A stretch of 61,455 bases of DNA. It comes from Anaerolineales bacterium. Its GTDB lineage: Bacteria > Chloroflexota > Anaerolineae > Anaerolineales > UBA6663. Positions 41,320-50,731 of this stretch are shown here, piece after piece; the first letter of the stretch is position 1; every line of letters begins with the position of its first letter. The notes under the pieces were generated by a model. That model saw nothing but the letters and a program-made list of their open reading frames with translations. It did no database searches and was not told the DNA's origin. The translations under genes were made by a program, and so were the position numbers. Location of the stretch: positions 1-61,455 of the forward strand of contig JADLEU010000283.1 of the NCBI GenBank assembly GCA_020845955.1. Direction: 5' to 3'.

Positions 41320-42209
41320 CGCCAGCCAGCCCGCCCCGGGTGCGCCGCACTTTGCTGTACATGCCCGGCGACAGCCGCCGCAAGATCGAAAAGGCCGCCG
41401 GCCTGGACGTTGACAGTGTGTGCCTGGACCTGGAAGACGGCGTCGCCGCCAGCCAGAAGGCCGCCGCTCGCGAGACGGTGCGCCGCGCTCTGGCCGAACT
41501 CGACTTTGGCGGCAGCGAGGTGCTCGTTCGCCTGAACCCATTTGGGTCAGGCGGGGAGGCAGACGATCTCGCGGCCGCTATCGCCGGGCACCCCGACGGC
41601 ATTGTGCTCCCCAAGGTCGAAAGCATCGATGCGCTCCGCTGGCTCGACGCTCAAGTCACGGGAGCCGAACAAGGTAACAGGTGGCCGCCCGGCGCAATCG
41701 GCTTGATCGCGATGGTGGAAACGGCCCGCGGGATTGTCAACCTAAAAGAGATCTGCGGCGCCTCGTCCCGGTTGCAGGCGCTGGTCTTTGGCGCGGAGGA
41801 CCTGGCGGGTGATATCGGTGCCACGCGCACAGCCGACGCCTGGGAGGTATTTTACGCCCGCTCGGCGGTGGTCACCCACGCCGCGGCCTTTGGTTTGCAG
41901 GCGATCGATATGGTTTTCTTGGACTACACTGACCTGGACGGCCTGGCACGGGAGGCAGCGGTCGGCGCTAGGCTGGGCTATTCGGGCAAACAGGCCATTC
42001 ACCCCGCGCAGGTGGCCCCCATTCACAGCGCGTTCACGCCCACCGCGACGGCCATCGCCCACGCCCGGCGCGTGGTGGACGCTGCCCAGGCGCAGCAGAG
42101 CGCCGGCTTCGGCGCCTTCGCCCTGGACGGAAGGATGGTCGACGCGCCGATCGTCAAGGCGGCCGAAGTCGTGCTGGCCCGCGCGCGCGCTGCCGGCATT
42201 GACGCCTAG
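41316..42209 (+). CDS. CitE-like CoA lyase (HpcH/HpaI aldolase family)
   Basis: 297 residues. RRTLLYMPGDSRRKIEKA at the N-terminus, VCLDLEDGVA with the metal-binding Asp/Glu, LVRLNP, VLPKVES, LIAMVETARGI and FGAEDLAGDIGA are all CitE-type signatures, and SGKQAIHPAQV near the C-terminus is typical of malyl- or citramalyl-CoA lyases. It lacks the citrate-lyase partners, so it acts on a CoA ester. Translationally coupled to the MaoC gene (ATGA). Probable reactions: cleavage of citramalyl-CoA or malyl-CoA. Confidence 0.9.
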   Translation: MTPASPPRVRRTLLYMPGDSRRKIEKAAGLDVDSVCLDLEDGVAASQKAAARETVRRALAELDFGGSEVLVRLNPFGSGGEADDLAAAIAGHPDGIVLPKVESIDALRWLDAQVTGAEQGNRWPPGAIGLIAMVETARGIVNLKEICGASSRLQALVFGAEDLAGDIGATRTADAWEVFYARSAVVTHAAAFGLQAIDMVFLDYTDLDGLAREAAVGARLGYSGKQAIHPAQVAPIHSAFTPTATAIAHARRVVDAAQAQQSAGFGAFALDGRMVDAPIVKAAEVVLARARAAGIDA

Positions 42210-42222
42210 GCCCGGGCCAATC

Positions 42223-43389
42223 TCAGCGCGGCCTTTGGATACTGGACCGGGCGCGTACGCGCCCAAGTACCAACTGCCAGGTGTCGGTGCGAGTGAAGTC
42301 GGCCAGGGTCCACCAGACCCGCAGCCATTCGCCGGCCGAATGGGCCCAGCGCGCCGCCTCCGCCCGGTCGGCCACACCGCGCTTGAGGCGCTGGCTCAGG
42401 CGCCGCAGCGGCGCCTGCTGTGTCCGGCGCATCACGTCAGCCGCGGACAGGGTCCTGGCGGTGCGCCGCACCCGCGCCGGCGCCGCCTGGCACAGCGCGC
42501 TTTCGACGTCGGCGGGCACCGGCGCCGCCAGCGCAGCGCGGGCGAGGCGCAGAGCGGCGAAGACATAGCCCGCCGCGCCTAATACCCTGGCGCGCGCCAC
42601 CACCTGGTCCCAGTCGACCGCCACACGCTCCACGAAGACCCCCAGATCGACTAGCTGGACGAAAGACGGCGATCCCATGATCAGGTGGAAGGCGAGATGC
42701 GTGCCCAGGTGCACCAGGTTGTCGGCGGCCGAAAGCGCTCGGGCCGGGCGCCCGGCCACGTCGAAACCCCGGCTGCGCTCCCACATTCCCGGCGTCAGGT
42801 CGCAGCGCAGGCCAAACCAGGATTCCTCCAGCGACCGGTGCGGCTCGATCATGTACTCCGCCGGCCTCGCCAGGTAGGGGTTCGGCAGGGCAGCCCCTGG
42901 CCCACGCTTGAAGGTGCTGGTGTGCTTGGTGATGCCCGGGCCGGCCGCGGCGGGCTTCTCCTTCATCCCATAGCCCATGTCCGCCAGCGCCGACGCCACC
43001 GCGGGGAGATCGGCGGGTCGGAAAAGCAGGTCGATGTCGTTCATTGGCCGCAGCCCTGGCGCCGGATAGACGGCCTCAGCCAGATAGGCCCCCTTTAGCA
43101 CGATCGGCTCCGCCGGTAGCCGCGGCAGCACTTCTGCCAGCTGCGCACGCCGCGCGGCATGACGGTCGGCCTCCTGTTGGCGTGCAAACGCCAGCTTGGC
43201 CTGCGCCGCGGGCGAGGGCAGCGGTTGGCCCCACGCTTCCAGCCGGGCGTGCAGCAGCGGCGCCAACCCCAGCACCAGCGCCGTCACGGCCAGGTCATCC
43301 CAATCGACCTCCGCCAACTGCGCGTCCCGCAGCCATTCGTTGGGCTGAGCGCCAGCACACAGGGCGCCCAGCAGGCGTTCGGCAATCAT
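42223..43389 (-). CDS. Nucleotidyltransferase-fold protein (PF14907 type)
   Basis: 388 residues. IVLKGAYLAEAVYPAPGLRPMNDIDLLF (split here: LKG at 98-100, Asp118 and Asp120) is the signature of the NTP_transf_5 family, with two metal-binding Asp residues. The rest is helical (HLAFHLIM, DLGVFVE). Members recur in lasso-peptide and related RiPP clusters of Gram-positive bacteria, as well as in polysaccharide loci. The nearest upstream gene is a 23-residue peptide with a lasso-type leader motif, 157 bases away on the same strand, so the two may work together. Confidence 0.8.
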   Translation of the reverse strand: MIAERLLGALCAGAQPNEWLRDAQLAEVDWDDLAVTALVLGLAPLLHARLEAWGQPLPSPAAQAKLAFARQQEADRHAARRAQLAEVLPRLPAEPIVLKGAYLAEAVYPAPGLRPMNDIDLLFRPADLPAVASALADMGYGMKEKPAAAGPGITKHTSTFKRGPGAALPNPYLARPAEYMIEPHRSLEESWFGLRCDLTPGMWERSRGFDVAGRPARALSAADNLVHLGTHLAFHLIMGSPSFVQLVDLGVFVERVAVDWDQVVARARVLGAAGYVFAALRLARAALAAPVPADVESALCQAAPARVRRTARTLSAADVMRRTQQAPLRRLSQRLKRGVADRAEAARWAHSAGEWLRVWWTLADFTRTDTWQLVLGRVRARSSIQRPR

Positions 43390-43546
43390 GTCACTGGCCG
43401 TGGTTAAACGGAGCCGGGCCGAACGTCGGCCCGGTTCCCGTTCTGCACCGGAGAGGCGCGCCAGGGTCGTAGCGTGGAGCGATAAAACGACGGCGTGCCG
43501 CCCACGTCGCCCGGGCCGGCACGGCCGGGCTCAGCAGTCGTGATAC

Positions 43547-43618
43547 TTAGTGGCTGCTGAAGGTGACTTGCTTCAACGCAGAGTGCTTCTTGAGGGTCGG
43601 CTTGGTGTAGGTCTTCAT
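43547..43618 (-). CDS. 23-residue peptide with a lasso-RiPP leader motif
   Basis: Reads MKTYTKPTLKKHSALKQV then TFSSH and stop. It has the YxxPxL motif that recruits the RRE domain in lasso-peptide biosynthesis, followed by the spaced Leu and a Val-Thr at the usual leader end. GGGAGGAG seven bases before the ATG is one of the strongest ribosome-binding sites in the window, which supports a real gene. Only three or four residues remain after the Thr, so there is no core able to form a macrolactam. The nucleotidyltransferase gene follows; no cyclase, leader peptidase or RRE gene is in the window. Confidence 0.65.
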   Translation of the reverse strand: MKTYTKPTLKKHSALKQVTFSSH

Positions 43619-43875
43619 AACTTGGCTCCTCCCACGGGAAGCGATTTTGGGGTACCGGTTGGTTGGCCTGGCACGCCTCTCCGATACAGAACGTCCGCGG
43701 CTAGCGCGTCGGGCTATTGTAACCTGAACGTCAACGGCTGCAAAGCGCGGGCTGTTTCCAGAGCGTACCCGGTTGGCACTGGATCGCGGTCGGCGCCACC
43801 CGCGATGGCGGATGCAAGCCTTCTGCACATACTTGCAGATGACGCACCGCGGGCCGCGGCTCGGCCGGATACTGC

Positions 43876-45552
43876 CTACTGGCGCGTGAGGCTGCGATAC
43901 TTGATACGATGAGGCGTGTCGGCCGCCTGGCCCAGGCGCTTGCGCCGCTCGGCCTCGTAATCGCTGAAGCTGCCGATCGACCACTGCACGCTGCCGTCCT
44001 CCTCAAGGGCCAGAATGTGCGTTGCAATCCGGTCCAGGAACCACCGGTCGTGGCTGACCACAACGGCTGAGCCGGCAAAAGCGTCCAGGGCCTCCTCCAA
44101 GGCCCGGAGGGTGTTGACGTCCAGGTCGTTAGTGGGCTCGTCCAGCAGTAGCACGTTGGCGCCTTGCTTGAGCATCTTAGCCAGCAGCACACGATTGCGC
44201 TCGCCGCCCGAAAGCGCGCCGACCTTCTTCTGCTGGTCGGCGCCGAGGAAGTTGAAGCTGGCCACATAGGCCCGCGAGTTCATCTTGCGCGCCCCAAGCG
44301 CGATCGTCTCGGCGCCCTCCGAGATCTCTTCCCAAACGTTCTTCGCCCCATCGAGCGCATCGCGCAGCTGTTCGACGTAGGCCAGCCGCACGGTGCCGCC
44401 GATCGTAACCTGCCCGGCGTCGGGCTTCTCGACGCCGGCAATCAGCCTCAACAGGGTGGTCTTGCCGGCGCCGTTCGGGCCGATCACGCCCACCAGGCTG
44501 CCCGGCGGCACATCCAGGTTCAGTTGATCGAGGATCAGCCGGTCGCCAAACGATTTGACGACACCCTCACAACGGATGACAACATCGCCCAGGCGCGGGC
44601 CGGGCGGAATGTAGATCTCCAGATCCTCGCGTCGCTGTTCGCTTTCCTGGCTGAGCAGCTTCTCGTAGGCGCTAACACGCGCCTTGCCCTTGGCCTGGCG
44701 CGCCTTGGGCGACATGCGGATCCACTCCAACTCGCGCGCGAGTGTCCTCTGGCGCCTGACGTCGGCTTTCTCCTCGCGCGCCAGCCGCTGCTGCTTCTGC
44801 TCCAGCCAGGAGGTGTAGTTGCCCTTCCACGGGATGCCGTAGCCGCGATCGAGCTCGAGGATCCAGCCAGCCACGTTGTCGAGGAAGTAGCGGTCGTGGG
44901 TCACGGCGATCACGGTGCCCGCGTATTGCTGCAAGTGGCGCTCGAGCCACTGCACCGACTCGGCGTCCAGGTGGTTGGTGGGCTCATCCAGCAGCAGGAT
45001 ATCCGGCGCCTGCAGCAGCAGGCGGCACAGCGCCACCCGGCGCCGCTCACCGCCCGATAAGACCATCACGGGCGTGTTGGGCGGCGGGCAGCGCAGCGCC
45101 TCCATCGCCAACTCCAGGCGGTTGTCCAGCGTCCAGGCATCGTGCTTGTCGAGCAGATCCTGCAGGCGCGCCTGCTCGGCCAGCAGGGCGTCGTAGTCGG
45201 CGTCTGGTTCCGCAAACTTGTTGTTGACGGCGTCAAATTGCGCCAGCAGTTCGACGACCGTCTGCGCGCCTTCTTCCACCACCTGGCGGACCGTCTTAGC
45301 CGGATCGAGCTGGGGTTCCTGCTCTAGCAGCCCCACTGTGTGCCCTTTTGAGAGGACCGTCTCACCCAGGTGATCCTGGTCCACGCCGGCCATAATGCGC
45401 AGCAGCGTGCTCTTGCCCGAGCCGTTCAAGCCCAGCACGCCGATCTTGGCGCCATAGTAGAACGACAGCGAGATGTCTCGGAGCACCGCCTTGTTGTTGG
45501 GCGGGTAGACTTTGCCCACCCGGACCATCGAGCAAATCACCTGTTCGCTCAT
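43876..45552 (-). CDS. ettA: Energy-dependent translational throttle protein (ABC-F ATPase)
   Basis: 558 residues with two ABC domains and no membrane part. P-loops GLNGSGKST and GPNGAGKTT, signatures LSGGERRRVA and LSGGERNRVL, Walker B LLLDEPTNHLD and LLLDEPTNDLD. The linker (RMSPKARQAKGKARVSAYEKL) is the EttA-type P-site tRNA-interaction motif, and the overall match to EttA is strong. The protein gates entry into elongation according to the ATP/ADP ratio. It starts one base after the stop of a reverse-transcriptase gene, so it is likely translated from the same message. Confidence 0.95.
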   Translation of the reverse strand: MSEQVICSMVRVGKVYPPNNKAVLRDISLSFYYGAKIGVLGLNGSGKSTLLRIMAGVDQDHLGETVLSKGHTVGLLEQEPQLDPAKTVRQVVEEGAQTVVELLAQFDAVNNKFAEPDADYDALLAEQARLQDLLDKHDAWTLDNRLELAMEALRCPPPNTPVMVLSGGERRRVALCRLLLQAPDILLLDEPTNHLDAESVQWLERHLQQYAGTVIAVTHDRYFLDNVAGWILELDRGYGIPWKGNYTSWLEQKQQRLAREEKADVRRQRTLARELEWIRMSPKARQAKGKARVSAYEKLLSQESEQRREDLEIYIPPGPRLGDVVIRCEGVVKSFGDRLILDQLNLDVPPGSLVGVIGPNGAGKTTLLRLIAGVEKPDAGQVTIGGTVRLAYVEQLRDALDGAKNVWEEISEGAETIALGARKMNSRAYVASFNFLGADQQKKVGALSGGERNRVLLAKMLKQGANVLLLDEPTNDLDVNTLRALEEALDAFAGSAVVVSHDRWFLDRIATHILALEEDGSVQWSIGSFSDYEAERRKRLGQAADTPHRIKYRSLTRQ

Positions 45553-45553
45553 C

Positions 45554-46600
45554 TCACCGTCCTGGCGCAGCGCGCTGCCGATCAACCATGGCGGCCAGCG
45601 CCTCCAGCCCGCGCAGCCGGCGCCGGCCGGCGTCGTCGAGGCGTCCCAGGCGTCGGCGATGCTGCATTGCGCGGATCAGCCGCCGCGTGGCCCGCGGCAG
45701 GTTTACCTTTCGATTGATCACCAACCCGGTCGCGGTCTGGCGCTGATGGGCGCGCTGGATGCGCACTCGCTTCTTCCATTGGATCGCGAACCCCTCGGCC
45801 ATGACAATGTCGCGCACCGTCGCCAGGACCCGCCGGCTTGGACCACGCGGGCGGCGCCGTGCCGGTCCCGAGCGCGGGGGACCGGGGCGCCGGCGGCGGT
45901 TTCGGCCCAGGCCAGGAAACGAGAACGTCAGATCGTCGGCGTAGCGCGTGTATTGACCGCGCAGCGACCGCGCCAGGGCGCCCAGCCGCGCGTCTAGCCG
46001 CCGGCAGACCAGGTTGCTCAACGCCGGCGAGGTCGGCGCCCCTTGCGGCAGGCGCCCATCCAGCGTGCAGATTCGGGTCAAAATCGTGGCAGCCTCGGCA
46101 TCCCAGCCAAGGGCGCGCCAGGCCGCCTCGACCCGGTTGGCGGTGATGCTCGGAAAGAAATCGGCCAGGTCGAAGTTGACGACGACGCCTTGTCCCACGT
46201 GCGGCCGGGCGTTGTCCACGATCGAGCGGCCGCGAACGAAGCCCGTCGCCTCTGGCCGGGCCGGCAGCGGCCCCAGCAGGCGGTGGAGCACGCGTCGCTG
46301 GAGGACTTTGAGCTTGTCACCCGGCGCATCGATTGTGCGCGTACCGCCGCGCCGTTTGGCGATGGTGAAATGGTCGTAGTCATACCCGCGCGCCCAGGGC
46401 GCTGGGCCGCTGAGCCAGCCGCGCAGTTCGCCTTCCGGCACATCGAGCCAGCGAGCCAGGTCCTTGGGCGAGCGGGCGCGTTTCAAAAGGCGGTTGAGCG
46501 AGGCAAACACGGGCATCAAAAAGCCGGGCAGTTCTGCCTGCTGGACGTAGTCCAGCAATCCAACTTCAGCGGCAGCAGCCGTGCCGGGCCGACGAAGCAT
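45554..46600 (-). CDS. Retron-type reverse transcriptase
   Basis: 348 residues. All core RT motifs are present: RTIDAP and LKVLQRRVL (RT1), GFVRGRSIVDNARPH (RT2, with the retron NAxxH box at 130-134), FDLADFFPSI (143-152, catalytic Asp), LPQGAPTSPALSN (184-196), YTRYADDLTFS (YADD at 220-223), and TGLVINRKVNLPR (291-303), close to the retron VTG motif. Between YADD and the thumb there is an Arg/Pro-rich insert (about 230-257). There is no maturase or endonuclease domain, so it is not a group II intron. The stop is one base from ettA. No clear msr-msd RNA is seen. Confidence 0.85.
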   Translation of the reverse strand: MLRRPGTAAAAEVGLLDYVQQAELPGFLMPVFASLNRLLKRARSPKDLARWLDVPEGELRGWLSGPAPWARGYDYDHFTIAKRRGGTRTIDAPGDKLKVLQRRVLHRLLGPLPARPEATGFVRGRSIVDNARPHVGQGVVVNFDLADFFPSITANRVEAAWRALGWDAEAATILTRICTLDGRLPQGAPTSPALSNLVCRRLDARLGALARSLRGQYTRYADDLTFSFPGLGRNRRRRPGPPRSGPARRRPRGPSRRVLATVRDIVMAEGFAIQWKKRVRIQRAHQRQTATGLVINRKVNLPRATRRLIRAMQHRRRLGRLDDAGRRRLRGLEALAAMVDRQRAAPGR

Positions 46601-46643
46601 CGGCCTGGGTCCAGAGACCCCACCAGAACTGCCCGGCCGTGCA

Positions 46644-46666
46644 GGCGGCCATTATAACAGGCCGCC
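46644..46666 (-). promoter_or_regulatory. -10 box inside an inverted repeat upstream of the RT-ettA operon
   Basis: GGCGGCC (46644-46650) and GGCCGCC (46660-46666) flank a nine-base centre that contains TATAAT on the minus strand (complement of 46651-46656). Transcription would begin near 46644, 44 bases before the RT start. A repressor bound to this repeat would cover the -10 box. No good -35 hexamer is seen. Confidence 0.45.
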
Positions 46667-46679
46667 AGCCGCTGGCGAG

Positions 46680-47996
46680 TCAGCGGAAAATCAGCGGCAG
46701 GTAGACCGGGCCGCCCGCCAGAGTCGACACTCCAATCCGGTACATCGCCCCGCTCGAGGCGGCTCCGCTGTTGTCGTGCAGGGCGCCCGAGACGAAGTCG
46801 GCTCCGATGGCTGCCAGCGCGAACCCAAACTGCTCTCCCGCCTGGCGGTTTTGCTTTTGCACGGTCTGAATGAAGGCGTAGGTGCTCCCATCGTACAGAT
46901 GCACGGCCCCGGCGTCGTCGCCGCCCGCGTCGTCGTTCGCCGCGCCAATGGCGATCAGGGTGCCGTCACTCGCCACGGCCGAGCCGAAGCGGTCATTCTC
47001 GTGCGGCGCCGGGTTGATGAAGGTGTGCAGCAGACTGCCGTTCAGGTCGTAAAGATAGGCCGCGCCGGCGTTGTTCGCCCCGGCATCATCGGCCGGTGCG
47101 CCGATCAGCAGATTGTTGCCGACCGCGGCCAGCGCGCGCCCAAACTCGTCGCCGGTCGACTGCAGGGTCTCGGAAATCGCGCGCGTCAGCGTAGCCGTCG
47201 AGCCGCTGTAAGTGTAGACGTAGACCGTCCCATGACCGCCGTCGTATGGCGCGGCCACGGCGAAACGGCTGGTCGTGGCCGCAACGACCAGGCCAAAGCG
47301 GTCGCCGTCCAACGTCGTTCCGGGCGACGGATTGTCGACGATGCCCGGACAGGTTCCGGTTTGCAGGCCGCACAGAAACACCCGCCCCGCATCAACGGCG
47401 GACGGCGCATTGTATTGCGGCGCACCGACCACCAACGTATCGCCGGCAATGGCGACCGAGCTCCCGAACAAGTCATTCGCAGCCGGAGTGGGATGCGGAA
47501 AGGTATGGACCAGCGCTCCGGAAGCCGAGTCGAACAGATAGACGACGCCGTAGTTCTGGGGCGCGCCCCCCAACTCATCATTTGGGGCGCCGACGACGAC
47601 ATTGGTGATCGCGGCCGCGACCGAGAACCCAAAGAAGTCGGCATCCATTGGGGTCGGTTTCGCGAAAACCTGGTCGACGGCGCCGGTCCCCGCGTTCACG
47701 AGATAGGCTGCGCCCACGTGCTGCCCCATATCCAACTGGTCACCGCGCGCTCCGACCAGGATCTGGCCGCTGCCGGGCAGCCAGGCCAAAGCGCTCCCAA
47801 ATTCCTCGTCGGGAGCAGGTGTCGGATTGGGGTAGGTCTGGATCACGGCGTAACTGACGCCCGCGGCGGCCGGCCGGGCGCCGGGCAGGCCCAGCCCAAG
47901 CCATGCTAGGGCCGCGATCCCCAGGGCCGCGAGTGCCAAAGCGGTCTGGGGGCGCGCCGGCGCGTCGCCTTGATCTGGTTTCGGCAGTATTCGCAT
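46680..47996 (-). CDS. Secreted FG-GAP-like repeat protein
   Basis: 438 residues. A signal peptide (hydrophobic ALALAALGIAALAWLGLGLP, cleavage after an Ala-rich site near 45) is followed by about seven repeats of the kind F/G-x-A-V/L-A...NxLLIGAPADD...GAxYLYDxNG, each with an acidic loop that would bind calcium: an FG-GAP beta-propeller as in integrin alpha chains. The protein ends in GGPVYLPLIFR, a short tail seen on many Chloroflexota exported proteins. GGGGA eight bases upstream favours this ATG over 48005. Likely cell-surface or extracellular, role unknown. Confidence 0.8.
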   Translation of the reverse strand: MRILPKPDQGDAPARPQTALALAALGIAALAWLGLGLPGARPAAAGVSYAVIQTYPNPTPAPDEEFGSALAWLPGSGQILVGARGDQLDMGQHVGAAYLVNAGTGAVDQVFAKPTPMDADFFGFSVAAAITNVVVGAPNDELGGAPQNYGVVYLFDSASGALVHTFPHPTPAANDLFGSSVAIAGDTLVVGAPQYNAPSAVDAGRVFLCGLQTGTCPGIVDNPSPGTTLDGDRFGLVVAATTSRFAVAAPYDGGHGTVYVYTYSGSTATLTRAISETLQSTGDEFGRALAAVGNNLLIGAPADDAGANNAGAAYLYDLNGSLLHTFINPAPHENDRFGSAVASDGTLIAIGAANDDAGGDDAGAVHLYDGSTYAFIQTVQKQNRQAGEQFGFALAAIGADFVSGALHDNSGAASSGAMYRIGVSTLAGGPVYLPLIFR

Positions 47997-48230
47997 GGTG
48001 TTCATCCCCAAATGATGAGGCAGGCCACAGGTACAAGAGTATATCCGCGACGGTTCAGCGCGCAACTTCGAGGGGATGGGTTGGAAAAGGGTTAAGAAGC
48101 TATCGGTACCGCTGACCAGACAAGGCCGTCGCCACCGCGGCCCTGGCCTGCCGGCTGGCGAGTGCGCTGTGCGCCAGCCCAAACTAGGCAGTGGCGCCAG
48201 TGGCCTCCGCGTAACCCGCCCAGGCCGGCA

Positions 48231-50288
48231 TCATTCCGAAACCGCCTCCGACAACTGCCGCTGCAAGGCATCCGCGTCGGTGACCGGCAGGCGGCAGGTA
48301 AAGTCGTAGCACACGGCGGCCGACGCGCGCCCCCCGATCAGGTCGCGTTCGGCCAGAAGCGGCACAAGCGCCGGTTCGCCGGGGCGCTTGAGCGCCACGA
48401 CCTGGAATGGCCGAAACGGGCCCAACACCACCGTCAGCATGGCGCGCAGCTCAGGGTCGCGCTGGGGATCGCCGACCAGGGCAATCTCACGCGGGCGCCC
48501 CAACGCAAAGCAGAGGGCGCTGAGCCATTGGGCAAAAGCGGTGGGATATTGTCCCAGTATGGGCTGCAGGCTTGCCAGCGCCGCCCGCGCGGCCTCGGAA
48601 TAGCGGCGGTCGCCGCTCAGGGCGGCCAGCTTGAGCAGCACGGTTACGGCCATGGCGCCGCCCGAGGGCGTAGCGTTATCCTGGATGTCCTTGGGCCGCG
48701 TCACGAGCTGCTCGTGATCGTCGCTGGTGTCGAAGAAACCGCCCCGCGGGTCGCCAAAATGCGCCAGGGCATAGTCCATCAGTTGGCGCGCCGCCGTGAA
48801 GTAGCTCGCTTCAAAGGTCGCCTCATAGGTCGCGAGCAGCCCCTCGGCCAAATTGGCATAGTCCTCGAGATAGCCGTTGAGGCGCGCCTGGCCGGCGCGC
48901 CACGAACGCAGCAGGCGGCCGTCCGGCTGGCGCAGATGGCGCAGGGCGAACTCGGCATTGGCCACAGCGGCCTGGCGGAAGTCTTCCCGATCGAGTGTGC
49001 GGGCAGCTTCCGCCATAGCCGCCAGCATCAGGCCGTTCCAGCCGGCCAGCACCTTGTCATCCCGCGCCGGCTTGATGCGCGCCTCGCGCAGGGCAAACAA
49101 CTTCTGTTTGGCCGCCGCCAGCCGCTGGCTGACCTCGGCCGGAGCCTGGCCCTCACGCTCGGCCAATTCGTGGGCGTTGGCGGCCTGGAACAGGATATTC
49201 AGTCCCTCGAAGTTGCCGCCCGGCGCTACCCCGAAAGCGGCCTTGAAGAGCGCGGCCTCCGGTCCCAGGGCCGTGTCAATCTCACTCGCCGTCCAGAGGA
49301 AGAACTTCCCTTCGTGTCCTTCAGAGTCGGCGTCCTGGGTGGAATAGAACCCGCCGGCCGGGTCGGTCATCTCCCGCCGGGCGTAATCGAGCACTTCCAC
49401 GCAGACCCGTTGGAACTCGGCCTCGCCCGTCAGCTGCCACGCATGCAGATAGACCCGAGCCAGTTGGGCATTGTCGTAGAGCATTTTCTCGAAGTGCGGC
49501 ACCAGCCAGATAGAGTCAGTCGCGTAGCGGTGAAAACCGCCTCCAAGCTGATCGTAGATCCCGCCGCGGGCCATGGCGCCCAGCGTCTTCACGGCCATGT
49601 CCAGCGGGTTGGCCTCCCCGGTCAGCGCGTGGTACCGCAGCAGGAACTCGATCGCCATGGGCTGAGGAAACTTGGGCGCTCTACCCCACCCAGCATGCGC
49701 CCAGTCAAACTCACGCCACAGTCCCTGGGCGGCCGCCTCCAGCGTCTCAAGTGCCAGCTCATCGGCTGCCGGGGACGGCCCCCCGACACCGCTCTGGCGC
49801 ACATGCTGCAGGACATCGTGCGCCCCCTTGAGCACCGTCGCCCGCCGCGTCTGCCACGCGTCGGCAATGCCGGTCAAGACCTGACGGAACGCTGGCATGC
49901 CCTGCGTGGGCCGCGGCGGGTAGTAGGTGCCACCGTAGAACGGAGCGCCATCGGGGGTTAGAAAGACACTCATCGGCCATCCGCCCTGGCCCGTCAGCGC
50001 CACCACCGCCTGCATGTAGATGGAGTCCAGGTCCGGGCGTTCTTCCCGGTCCACCTTGATATTGACGAATTGCGCATTCATGATCGCCGCGGTCGCCGGG
50101 TCCTCGAAGGACTCGCGTTCCATCACATGGCACCAGTGGCAGGCGGCGTAGCCAATCGACAGGAAGATCGGCTTGTCTTCGGCGCGTGCCCGGTCTAGGG
50201 CCTCCTGGCCCCAGGGATACCATTCGACGGGGTTGTCTTTGTGTTGCAGCAGGTAGGGTGATGTCTCAAGAGCGAGGCGATTCGGCAT
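48231..50288 (-). CDS. Thioredoxin-domain protein of the DUF255 / YyaL family
   Basis: 685 residues, the family length. N-terminal [24 protein letters not shown] is the DUF255 signature; the thioredoxin-like site is CHWCHVM, followed by SFED and [13 protein letters not shown]. The C-terminal 450 residues are an alpha/alpha toroid of the mannose-epimerase-like type ([30 protein letters not shown]). Homologues include human SPATA20; the biochemical role is not settled. A TATAAT ends ten bases before the ATG, giving a message with only a few leader bases. Confidence 0.93.
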   Translation of the reverse strand: MPNRLALETSPYLLQHKDNPVEWYPWGQEALDRARAEDKPIFLSIGYAACHWCHVMERESFEDPATAAIMNAQFVNIKVDREERPDLDSIYMQAVVALTGQGGWPMSVFLTPDGAPFYGGTYYPPRPTQGMPAFRQVLTGIADAWQTRRATVLKGAHDVLQHVRQSGVGGPSPAADELALETLEAAAQGLWREFDWAHAGWGRAPKFPQPMAIEFLLRYHALTGEANPLDMAVKTLGAMARGGIYDQLGGGFHRYATDSIWLVPHFEKMLYDNAQLARVYLHAWQLTGEAEFQRVCVEVLDYARREMTDPAGGFYSTQDADSEGHEGKFFLWTASEIDTALGPEAALFKAAFGVAPGGNFEGLNILFQAANAHELAEREGQAPAEVSQRLAAAKQKLFALREARIKPARDDKVLAGWNGLMLAAMAEAARTLDREDFRQAAVANAEFALRHLRQPDGRLLRSWRAGQARLNGYLEDYANLAEGLLATYEATFEASYFTAARQLMDYALAHFGDPRGGFFDTSDDHEQLVTRPKDIQDNATPSGGAMAVTVLLKLAALSGDRRYSEAARAALASLQPILGQYPTAFAQWLSALCFALGRPREIALVGDPQRDPELRAMLTVVLGPFRPFQVVALKRPGEPALVPLLAERDLIGGRASAAVCYDFTCRLPVTDADALQRQLSEAVSE

Positions 50289-50298
50289 GATGCCTGAA

Positions 50299-50304
50299 AT
50301 TATA
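50299..50304 (-). promoter_or_regulatory. -10 box of the DUF255 gene
   Basis: TATAAT on the minus strand, ten bases before the ATG at 50288. With a normal start point the untranslated leader is about four bases and there is no ribosome-binding site. Confidence 0.5.
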
Positions 50305-50470
50305 GCCCAAGCTCACTCGCGTTTATCCGATTTGCCCAGGATGCCAGGCGATTGCGGGCGCCCTGCGCCAGATGTCCGCATTTGTACGGATTCACAGCCC
50401 CCCCCAATCAGCCTATACTGAGTGATATTGCGGGCATCCATGCCTTCACTTGTAAGCGGGGACTTATCAC

Positions 50471-50731
50471 ATGGTGATCTATACCGTATGCGCGTGCGAC
50501 CGGTGCGGCGCGGCGTATGCCTCATTTTGGCGAGCCTCGGCCGGGGTAGTCATGTTCTATCGGCTGATCGATTTGGAGCACGCCGTGGCCGAGGTCAGGC
50601 CGCAGGAGCCGATGACGTGCACCCAGTGCGGCGGCGCCCTGGCGGTGACGATTCCTTACGCCGTGCGCACTGGCAGCGGCGATTGGCTGGCGCTGGACCT
50701 CAAACAGGTCGAACGCGCCCTGGTCAACTAG
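50471..50731 (+). CDS. Small protein with two CxxC pairs, unknown function
   Basis: 86 residues. CACDRCG at the N-terminus and CTQCGG at about 50-55 form a likely zinc ribbon with the pairs separated by some 40 residues. GGGGA lies before the ATG at a usable distance. No relative is recognised. It sits alone between the divergent DUF255 gene and a convergent ABC permease gene. Confidence 0.6.
   Translation: MVIYTVCACDRCGAAYASFWRASAGVVMFYRLIDLEHAVAEVRPQEPMTCTQCGGALAVTIPYAVRTGSGDWLALDLKQVERALVN

Noticed and set aside
46566-46680. Candidate msr-msd RNA upstream of the reverse transcriptase
   Set aside because: Only 79 bases separate the RT start from the next gene; small hairpins exist but no a1/a2 repeat pair or priming G could be identified.
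48162-49961. 599-codon plus-strand open frame opposite the DUF255 gene
   Set aside because: Fully antisense to a well-conserved gene; composition is Gln/Arg/His-rich as expected of a shadow.
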